Source: an uncultured Alistipes sp. (lineage in GTDB: Bacteria; Bacteroidota; Bacteroidia; Bacteroidales; Rikenellaceae). Taken from it: a stretch of DNA of 5,531 nucleotides. The position numbers were made by a program, and so were the translations under genes. Below are positions 1 to 5,531 of this stretch, one piece after another (positions within the stretch are counted from its first letter, which is position 1; the number at the start of each line of letters is the position of its first letter). The DNA lies in the NCBI GenBank assembly GCA_900769745.1, contig CAAGHX010000186.1:1-5531 (forward strand). Direction: 5' to 3'. The notes under the pieces are model-generated. The model saw only the letters and a program-made list of their open reading frames with translations. It made no database searches and had not been told where the DNA came from.

Positions 1-823
1 AACCCTTACCCAAGCTAAGGCCGAAGAACTGGCTGTACCACAGTACACCGGCCAAGGCGCAGAACAAAAGGTTATTTGCCCACAAGCTACCTTTGCCATA
101 ATCCGAGAAGCTCTTATTGTGAGCATTCTGATAGAGGCAATATACGGCGTTTGTAAGGAATCCGCCCAATGTTACCATAAATGTAGCAGGCAAAGTCTTG
201 TAGATATCGGCAGTAGCATCACCAAAGTTAAGTGGCTCACCAAAACCCAAACCGATGCTGAAGCAAGCACTCATAAAACCAGCCAACAGAGCGACAGCAA
301 TACCCTTTGTGAAGTTGAAATCCTTCACAGCAGCCTGCTTCTCCTCGTCGGAGAGCGACTGCGACTTCATATGACCTGCAACGCCAATCACAGCAATACC
401 GAGCAAAGTCACAATAACACCCGACACGACAGCCGTTGTCAAATCGCCTGGACGACCCAAGAGCAGGGGAGTGAGAATAGTACCCAATCCTGCGCAAGTA
501 CCGAGAGCGATAGATTGACCCAATGCCACACCCAAATAACGCATCGAAAGACCGAATGTCAAACCTCCCACGCCCCACAACACGCCAAACAGTGCAGTCA
601 AAGCACTCTGCTTAGGATAAGCCGCATACAACTCCCACAAAGAGTGACCCTCAGGCACTGCGAGCATAGCTCCCAAAATAGGGAAGACAAGCCACGCAAA
701 CACACCCTGAACAAGCCAATACGACTCCCAACTCCAATTCTTTATCTTATTGATAGGCACATAGCTACTCGACTGGCAGAATGCACCCACAGCAATAATC
801 AACAGACCAATTATAATCTCCAT
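1..823 (-). CDS. rhaT: L-rhamnose/H+ symporter RhaT, 3' end cut by window edge
   Basis: Inner-membrane permease of the RhaT family that brings L-rhamnose into the cytoplasm with a proton. I translated this frame by hand because it runs off the left edge: 274 codons from the ATG at 821-823 with no stop. It matches E. coli RhaT as I recall it: NKIKNWSWESYW (residues 25-36; E. coli KKVKKWSWETMW), GVLWGVGGLTFGLSMRYLG (80-98) and GVLWYSQFFG (259-268). About eight hydrophobic segments are visible (near 2-22, 35-55, 73-92, 99-121, 127-150, 172-192, 210-230, 250-270) of the ten expected. With a usual length near 340 residues, roughly 65-70 C-terminal residues lie outside the window. The start is well fixed: an in-frame TAA sits at 842-844 and no other ATG, GTG or TTG lies between. 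It begins 25 bp after the rhaA stop, so it is probably co-transcribed. An AGAGAG stretch just before the ATG is at most a weak ribosome site. Confidence 0.95.
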   Translation of the reverse strand, partial: MEIIIGLLIIAVGAFCQSSSYVPINKIKNWSWESYWLVQGVFAWLVFPILGAMLAVPEGHSLWELYAAYPKQSALTALFGVLWGVGGLTFGLSMRYLGVALGQSIALGTCAGLGTILTPLLLGRPGDLTTAVVSGVIVTLLGIAVIGVAGHMKSQSLSDEEKQAAVKDFNFTKGIAVALLAGFMSACFSIGLGFGEPLNFGDATADIYKTLPATFMVTLGGFLTNAVYCLYQNAHNKSFSDYGKGSLWANNLLFCALAGVLWYSQFFGLSLGKG

Positions 824-848
824 AACTCTCTGTTTTAGTGATTACAAA

Positions 849-2105
849 TTATACTCGCTTTGATGTTACCTCAGCCTCATACTTATTCACGTCGGCGATA
901 AACTCCTCACCAACAGGAACGCCGTTCTTCAAGCAGAACATATCCCATACCGCATTCCAAGGCATAGACTTGCACTCCTCAAGCAGAGCCAAACGCTCGA
1001 AGCCCTTGCCCTCAGCCTCATACTGACGCAATGTAGCCAATGGCTCCAACAAAGCCTGCAACAGACACTTCTGAGTAGCACGCGCACCGATAACATAAGC
1101 ACCAATACGATTAATAGAAGCATCGAAGTAGTCCAAACCGATGTGTACTCTATCCAAAGCGTCGCAACGAACAATCTCTTTTGTCAAATCCAAAGTCTCG
1201 TCGTTGATAATTGTAACGTGGTCAGAATCCCAACGTACAGGACGGCTAACATGGAGCATAACCTCTGGAGTGAAGAGCAAGAGTGAAGACATCTTATCGG
1301 CAATGCTCTCAGTTGGGTGGAAGTGGCCTGTATCGAGAGTTACAATCTTACCGTTCTGTGCTGCGTATGCAGTGTAGAAGTCGTTGCTACCAACTGTATA
1401 ACTCTCCAAACCGATACCGAACACCTTTGACTCGATACAATCCTTCATATTCTCATACTTAGTCTCGAGAATCTCATCAAGCGAGCGCTTCAAGTTGGCA
1501 CGATAAGCCATACGATTTACAGTGATATCCTTCGAGCCATCGTGAATCCAAATATTCAAGATAGCAGGATCTCCCTGACGACGACCCATCTCATCGGCGA
1601 TAGCACGGCAACGCTTAGTGTGCTCAACCCAGAACTTGCGGATATCCTCCTTAGGGCTCGACAAAGTCAAATCCTCGCTCTTAGGGTGAGAGAATGAAGT
1701 AGAGTTAAAGTCGAGCTTCATGCCATTCTCAGCAGCCCACTGCATCCAGCTCTCGAAATGCTTTGGTTCCAACTGATCACGATCAACAGGGCCAGTCTCG
1801 CTGAAATCGGCATAGTTGGCGTGAAGGTTCAAACGATGCTTACCAGGAAGCAACGATGTAACCATCTTGATATCAGAACGCAACTCCTCGATATTTCTTG
1901 CACGACCAGGGTAATTACCTGTTGCCTGAATACCGCCAGTAAGAGCACCTGCATTCTCAAAACCGCTTACATCATCAGCCTGCCAGCAGTGCAATGAGAG
2001 CTGCACACCCTGCAAAGTCTCCATCGCAGCATCTGTATCAACACCGATTGCAGCATAACGCTCTTTCGCCAGCTCATAAGCCTTCTCTATCAATTCCTTT
2101 TTCAT
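849..2105 (-). CDS. rhaA: L-rhamnose isomerase RhaA
   Basis: Cytoplasmic Mn2+-dependent aldose-ketose isomerase converting L-rhamnose to L-rhamnulose, the first intracellular step of the pathway. The 418 residues match the family length (E. coli 419) and similarity to remembered E. coli RhaA is end to end: LSLHCWQADDVSGFE (37-51), LTGGIQATGNYPG (55-67), NIWIHDGSKDIT (184-195), ESYTVGSN (234-241), GHFHPTE (260-266), HVSRPVRWDSDH (285-296) and VHIGLDYFDASINRI (320-334). By alignment the catalytic-metal ligands are His261, Asp293 and Asp295 (E. coli His262, Asp294, Asp296), and all are present. Glu234 and Asp328 fall in the other conserved acidic motifs. The protein has no signal peptide and looks intact. 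The start is fixed by an in-frame TAA at 2124-2126 with no alternative start codon between. It lies 48 bp after the glycosidase gene and 25 bp before rhaT. An AAAGA tract about 8 nt before the ATG is the only hint of a ribosome site. Confidence 0.98.
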   Translation of the reverse strand: MKKELIEKAYELAKERYAAIGVDTDAAMETLQGVQLSLHCWQADDVSGFENAGALTGGIQATGNYPGRARNIEELRSDIKMVTSLLPGKHRLNLHANYADFSETGPVDRDQLEPKHFESWMQWAAENGMKLDFNSTSFSHPKSEDLTLSSPKEDIRKFWVEHTKRCRAIADEMGRRQGDPAILNIWIHDGSKDITVNRMAYRANLKRSLDEILETKYENMKDCIESKVFGIGLESYTVGSNDFYTAYAAQNGKIVTLDTGHFHPTESIADKMSSLLLFTPEVMLHVSRPVRWDSDHVTIINDETLDLTKEIVRCDALDRVHIGLDYFDASINRIGAYVIGARATQKCLLQALLEPLATLRQYEAEGKGFERLALLEECKSMPWNAVWDMFCLKNGVPVGEEFIADVNKYEAEVTSKRV

Positions 2106-2153
2106 TGTAAAAATCTTTATTCGTTAATAATTATTTTCGTTTTTAGGTATTTC

Positions 2154-3959
2154 TTACTTAATAACTTTCACACCCTTAGGGGCATCAATCTTTGAGATAA
2201 TCTTGCCATCTGCACCTCTCTTGTGCGAGAGCTTAATATCGCCATATGGGGTAGGGAAGCTACCTTCGGCCCACTCCAAATCGCCGAGATTTGGCGAGAT
2301 TCTAACCACCTTGCAACCGGGCTCTACAACCTCCACACCCAAGACGTGGCGGCTCAACCACGATGTTGGACCCGATGCCCAGCCGTGGCACAAGCTATGA
2401 CGGAAACCAACGTAGCAATAAGCACCAAAGTCGCCGTGAATATCCTTCTTGCCCTCGGGAACGATTGCATCAATTGGTGCAGCACCATCTATCCAGTCGA
2501 TATTGAAATCCTCCCAGAAAGTTGTGGCTCCCATATCGAGCATACCGCCCCAGAAATCACGAATAACCTGCATAACTCCCTCGTAATTTCCAGCCTTAGC
2601 CATAGCCTCCAACATGTAGTATCCGTAGAATGTAGAGAATCCACGAGCACCCTCCACAGCTACAACCTCATCATTCGCCTTCTTGGCATCGAGTGCACCC
2701 GCCAAAGCCAAAAGCGAAGCGCCCTGCTTGCTACCAGGAGCCGTTGGCTCTTGAGCTGTCTTGAAGTATCGCTCACACACAGCCGACGAAGCCGCCTGCA
2801 TCCTCTCATAGCACTCACCGCATCGCTCGGCCATCTGCTGCTCGCCAAGCACTTCGCAAAGCTCGCGGCCCGACTTCATAACCATCATCATCAAAGCCTG
2901 AGTACCTGCCTGCATAGCTGGTTTATTGGCATTTGATGGCCAATCGAGGAAACCGCCACCACTTGTCTCAAAGCCCTTTTCATCCACCTTACCAAGCAAA
3001 ATATCGAGCAGACCCAAAAGATACTCTCGCTGCTGCTCAAGATATGCTCTATCGCCGTGGAAATAGTACCAGTCGCGCTGAATAATCACCCACCACAGAG
3101 AATAGGTATACATTCCACTCATCCAACGAGGCAGTGGGGTAATATCGCGTGCCAAATCCAAACTCTTAGGCACAACATCGTTAAAACCAAAGACGTAGCT
3201 CACGGCCGTAATCTCAGGGTGCAAATCGCCCATCCACACCAAGCGGTCACGCTTGATACCGTCCCACAAATACTCCTGCATATTAAGGTGTACGGTATAG
3301 GCACCTGTCTGCCAAATCTTATTCAATCGCTCATCGCTACACTCAAACGAGCCACGATAAGCGATGTCGCGATAAACCGAGATAGCTCGCACCTCCTTGA
3401 TGTGCAACTCGGCGTTATCATCCAGCAAATCGATACGCACAAAGCGATAGCCCGAGTTACCCATCTCCTTCACTCCAAGCCAAGGCAAAGTGGTCTCGAA
3501 ATCACGCACAGCGTGGTCGTTGGTTGCTCCATTCTTGCCATCAATCTCACACATAGCCTCGCTAACCGACTCACCAAACCTCACGCGAATACGCACAGGG
3601 TCGTGGCTTGCGGGCATACCCGTTACAATCTGCAAACCACCCTGCAACTCCTTACCAAAGTCGAGTAAAACAGCGGGATGCTCCTTGGTAGTACTCTTCA
3701 TCACACAGATATGGCTATTTGTCAAGTCGGCCTGGCCATTGCCCTCACGCAACAGATAATCGACATTAGAGATAAGCTCTGCATTCTGCGTCCATACAAC
3801 CTTCACTGGCGAGATATACTCTCTTATACGTGTATCGAGCTTGCTCTGCTCGGCATTATACTCCGAAGGATATATCGGCTCACTCTGGCCGCAACCAACC
3901 AATCCTGCAGTTATCATCATGGCAGCCACTACGGCTACACCTCTTAGAATTCTACTCAT
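2154..3959 (-). CDS. GH78-type alpha-L-rhamnosidase, exported lipoprotein
   Basis: Predicted inverting glycoside hydrolase that removes terminal alpha-L-rhamnose from glycans or glycosides outside the cytoplasm. Residues 1-23 form a lipoprotein signal peptide: Arg3/Arg6, a hydrophobic stretch 8-21, and lipobox LVGC with Cys23. Periplasmic-facing versus surface location cannot be settled. Residues about 90-195 look like the GH78 beta-sandwich domain (KELQGGLQIVTG, VRIRVRFGES), about 205-530 like the six-hairpin (alpha/alpha)6 catalytic domain, and about 535-601 like the C-terminal beta domain. Candidate catalytic residues come from motif alignment to family GH78: Asp245 in WMGD as general acid, Glu483 in GATTFWED (477-484) as general base, with Asp233, Arg237 and Asp238 matching sugar-binding positions and His525 in CHGWASG. 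At 601 residues it is short for GH78 (often 700-1,100) and lacks extra N-terminal domains. The ATG is the only usable start after the rhaB stop, 24 bp upstream. The family call is firm; the exact substrate is inference from the rhamnose genes around it. Confidence 0.85.
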   Translation of the reverse strand: MSRILRGVAVVAAMMITAGLVGCGQSEPIYPSEYNAEQSKLDTRIREYISPVKVVWTQNAELISNVDYLLREGNGQADLTNSHICVMKSTTKEHPAVLLDFGKELQGGLQIVTGMPASHDPVRIRVRFGESVSEAMCEIDGKNGATNDHAVRDFETTLPWLGVKEMGNSGYRFVRIDLLDDNAELHIKEVRAISVYRDIAYRGSFECSDERLNKIWQTGAYTVHLNMQEYLWDGIKRDRLVWMGDLHPEITAVSYVFGFNDVVPKSLDLARDITPLPRWMSGMYTYSLWWVIIQRDWYYFHGDRAYLEQQREYLLGLLDILLGKVDEKGFETSGGGFLDWPSNANKPAMQAGTQALMMMVMKSGRELCEVLGEQQMAERCGECYERMQAASSAVCERYFKTAQEPTAPGSKQGASLLALAGALDAKKANDEVVAVEGARGFSTFYGYYMLEAMAKAGNYEGVMQVIRDFWGGMLDMGATTFWEDFNIDWIDGAAPIDAIVPEGKKDIHGDFGAYCYVGFRHSLCHGWASGPTSWLSRHVLGVEVVEPGCKVVRISPNLGDLEWAEGSFPTPYGDIKLSHKRGADGKIISKIDAPKGVKVIK

Positions 3960-3969
3960 TATATAAATG

Positions 3970-3975
3970 TTTCCT
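3970..3975 (-). promoter_or_regulatory. Possible ribosome binding site of the glycosidase gene
   Basis: On the minus strand the 24-bp gap between rhaB and the glycosidase holds AGGAAA, ending 10 nt before the ATG at 3957-3959. It is the most Shine-Dalgarno-like sequence in the window. The spacing is slightly long, and Bacteroidota depend little on this signal, so it supports the start without proving it. Confidence 0.35.
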
Positions 3976-3983
3976 ATTTCACA

Positions 3984-5456
3984 CTACATATCTGCAAACA
4001 CCTTGAGATACTTCTCGTAAGCCTCGCCCCAAACATCGCTCTGCTCGGGCTCATAGCGCTTGCTATCATCCAGCGACTCACGAATCATCTTTCGCATCTC
4101 AGAGATAGTCTCCACAACGCCAGCCCACTTGGCCTGCATCATCACATTACCCACAGCGGTTGACTCCGACGAGCCAGTCTCCACTGGAATACCAATCGCA
4201 TTGGCCGAATATTGGTTGAGCATCTGATTCTTCGCACCGCCACCGATTACATACAATCGCTCGATAGCAACAGGCGAGAGCTCACGCAACATCTCCACAA
4301 CCTGACGATAGCGCAGAGCCAGCGACTCGAAGATGCAACGCACAAACTCCCCAACATTTTCGGGTTGAGGCTGACCGGTTGCCGCACAATAGCTCACAAT
4401 AGCCGCAGTCATCGACTCGGGATTAGCAAAACACTTTGCATCGGGGTTTATCAGCGAACGGAATGGCTCAGCACCCTCGGCAGCGGCTATCAACTCGCCA
4501 TAACCCATATCGGGCCACTCGGCACGACAACGCTCCAAGAGCCACATTCCACAGATATTTTTCAACACACGAATAGTACCTTCGATTCCGCCCTCGTTAG
4601 TGAAGTTCATCTCAAAGCTACGCTCCGAGATGATTGGCTCAGCCGACTCGATACCCATCAGCGACCATGTACCAGAGCTAAGATAGGCCGAACGCTCATC
4701 CTCCATCGGAACAGCTGCCACAGCCGAACCCGTATCGTGGCTTGCAACTGCCACCACAGGCACAGCTCCAAGGCCTGTCAATCGCTGCACCTCCTCGGTA
4801 AGCACGCCAATCTGCTGGCCAGGCATCACCATACGGCCAAACTTTTCGGCCGACAAGCCGAGCATATCCAAAATATCCGAATCCCACTCCTTAGAGCGAG
4901 GGTCAATCATCTGCGCAGTTGAGGCGATAGTGTACTCAGTCACCTGCTCGCCAGTCAGCAAATAGGCCAGCGCATCGGGAATAAACAAAATCTTGGAGGC
5001 AGCCTCCAACGCCGAGCAACCATTGCGACGCAGAGTATCAAACTGGAAGACCGAATTGAAATTCATAATCTGAATTCCAGTCTTCTCGTACAACTCCTTG
5101 CGTGGCATACGCTCAAAGAACTTTTCGGGAGCATCGGTAGTATGAGGATCACGATAGCAGTAGGGCAGACGAAGCAGTGCTCCATCCTCGCCAAACATCG
5201 CAAAATCAACACCCCAAGTGTCAATTCCTATCGACTCGATAGCAACACCCATTGCTGCAATCTTGGCCAGGCCCTCGACAACTGATTTATAGATAGCAGG
5301 GAAATCCCAATAGAAGTGGCCCTGCATCTGGATTATAGGATCGGGGAAACGGTGAATCTCCTCGAAAGAGATCTTTCCTTCGTTAATCTCTGCCAATATC
5401 ACGCGACCGCTTGTAGCTCCAAGGTCAATCGCCGCAAAATGGTGTACTCTCATCAT
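3984..5456 (-). CDS. rhaB: L-rhamnulokinase RhaB
   Basis: Cytoplasmic FGGY-family sugar kinase that uses ATP to phosphorylate L-rhamnulose to L-rhamnulose 1-phosphate. At 490 residues it has the usual length (E. coli about 489) and aligns throughout with remembered E. coli RhaB. The N-terminal FGGY half carries DLGATSGR (11-18, phosphate loop), SIGIDTWGVDF (75-85), LPYCYRD (97-103) and VAVASHDTGSA (235-245), where Asp241 is the expected catalytic base (E. coli Asp237). The C-terminal half carries YLSSGTWSLMGIE (258-270), the NEGG and RVLKN motifs (287-300), CIFESLALRYRQV (374-386) and the nucleotide-binding VIGGGAKNQMLNQ (403-415). It is first in the visible operon. Translation starts at one of two tandem ATGs (5456 or 5453), since an in-frame TAA lies at 5466-5468; no Shine-Dalgarno is seen. 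The two cysteines reported to form a disulfide in the E. coli enzyme (68 and 222) are absent here, being Ala and a non-Cys region by alignment. Confidence 0.97.
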   Translation of the reverse strand: MMRVHHFAAIDLGATSGRVILAEINEGKISFEEIHRFPDPIIQMQGHFYWDFPAIYKSVVEGLAKIAAMGVAIESIGIDTWGVDFAMFGEDGALLRLPYCYRDPHTTDAPEKFFERMPRKELYEKTGIQIMNFNSVFQFDTLRRNGCSALEAASKILFIPDALAYLLTGEQVTEYTIASTAQMIDPRSKEWDSDILDMLGLSAEKFGRMVMPGQQIGVLTEEVQRLTGLGAVPVVAVASHDTGSAVAAVPMEDERSAYLSSGTWSLMGIESAEPIISERSFEMNFTNEGGIEGTIRVLKNICGMWLLERCRAEWPDMGYGELIAAAEGAEPFRSLINPDAKCFANPESMTAAIVSYCAATGQPQPENVGEFVRCIFESLALRYRQVVEMLRELSPVAIERLYVIGGGAKNQMLNQYSANAIGIPVETGSSESTAVGNVMMQAKWAGVVETISEMRKMIRESLDDSKRYEPEQSDVWGEAYEKYLKVFADM

Positions 5457-5487
5457 ATCGCAAGTTTAGTGTTTCGGTTGTAGTTAT

Positions 5488-5502
5488 GCAGAAAAATTCT
5501 GC
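5488..5502. repeat. Perfect 6-bp inverted repeat in the rhaB leader
   Basis: GCAGAA and TTCTGC flank a 3-base spacer (plus-strand AAA), with perfect arms. The repeat lies 31 bp before the rhaB start and 16 bp downstream of a candidate promoter -7 element, so it should sit near the start of the transcript. It could be a regulator's operator or a small 5' mRNA hairpin (three-base UUU loop in the RNA). The sequence is direct observation; the role is inference. Confidence 0.45.
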
Positions 5503-5518
5503 TTCAAAAAAATCTTAA

Positions 5519-5526
5519 CAAATTTA
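5519..5526 (-). promoter_or_regulatory. Candidate Bacteroidota -7 promoter element for the rha operon
   Basis: On the minus strand TAAATTTG is an exact match to the Bacteroides -7 consensus TAnnTTTG. Transcription would start a few bases downstream, near 5510-5515, giving an untranslated leader of roughly 55-60 nt before rhaB. The partner -33 TTTG, expected about 19-21 bp further upstream, falls beyond the right edge and cannot be checked. The region is AT-rich, so a chance match is possible, but its position directly before the first gene of the operon supports it. Confidence 0.5.
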
Positions 5527-5531
5527 GAAAA

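Noticed and set aside
119..838. A 239-codon plus-strand open frame opposite the permease gene
   Set aside because: It is antisense to a clear RhaT reading frame with end-to-end family similarity. Its translation is low-complexity, rich in Ser, Thr, Gln and His, as expected of a shadow frame.
2106..2153. The 48-bp gap before rhaA as an internal promoter or terminator; it holds the palindrome AATAATTATT (2126-2135) and two TTCGTT copies 16 bp apart (2120-2125, 2136-2141)
   Set aside because: No TAnnTTTG match is present, the palindrome is all A/T and would not form a stable terminator stem, and the short repeats are expected by chance in AT-rich spacer.
2223..2936. A 237-codon plus-strand open frame opposite the glycosidase, and similar ones at 3057-3668 and 4212-4922
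   Set aside because: They lie wholly antisense to well-supported genes, show no recognisable motif and have shadow-like composition. Their openness follows from the codon use of the real genes.
3874..3893. Residues after the lipoprotein Cys (GQSEP) as a surface-export signal
   Set aside because: A single Glu after Ser does not make the acidic cluster described for Bacteroidota surface lipoproteins, so surface display cannot be claimed.
2154..5456. rhaB, the glycosidase and rhaA share one reading frame (gaps of 24 and 48 bp are multiples of three), raising the idea of readthrough fusions
   Set aside because: The stops are TAG and TAA, with a further in-frame TAA in the second gap. Signal-peptide export of the middle protein would make fusion to the kinase senseless. 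A shared frame is likely by chance.

Overview
The window reads as part of an L-rhamnose utilisation operon from a member of the Bacteroidota, most likely a gut-type Bacteroidales. The lineage call rests on four things: a Bacteroides-type promoter motif (TAnnTTTG), weak or absent Shine-Dalgarno sequences, a lipoprotein glycosidase placed inside a sugar-catabolism operon, and my recollection of the B. theta rhamnose locus (kinase, isomerase, permease). I could not search a database, so genus and species stay open.

All four genes lie on the minus strand and are transcribed from right to left. The order is a promoter/leader region (5457-5531), rhamnulokinase rhaB (3984-5456), a GH78-type alpha-L-rhamnosidase lipoprotein (2154-3959), L-rhamnose isomerase rhaA (849-2105) and an L-rhamnose/H+ symporter rhaT, whose 3' end is cut off by the left edge (1-823). 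The gaps are short (24, 48 and 25 bp) and show no convincing terminator or internal promoter, so one polycistronic mRNA is the simplest reading. No stretch over 300 bp lacks a gene.

Together the genes make a compact route from glycan to cytoplasm. The exported lipoprotein would release terminal alpha-L-rhamnose from a glycan or glycoside. RhaT would import the sugar, RhaA would isomerise it to L-rhamnulose, and RhaB would phosphorylate it to L-rhamnulose 1-phosphate. The aldolase that would split this into DHAP and L-lactaldehyde is not in the window and may lie beyond the left edge.

I see no wholly new system here. The points worth a second look are the glycosidase embedded between kinase and isomerase, its unusual version of the GH78 catalytic motif, and a perfect inverted repeat just downstream of the putative promoter. 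The long plus-strand reading frames are antisense shadows of the real genes.
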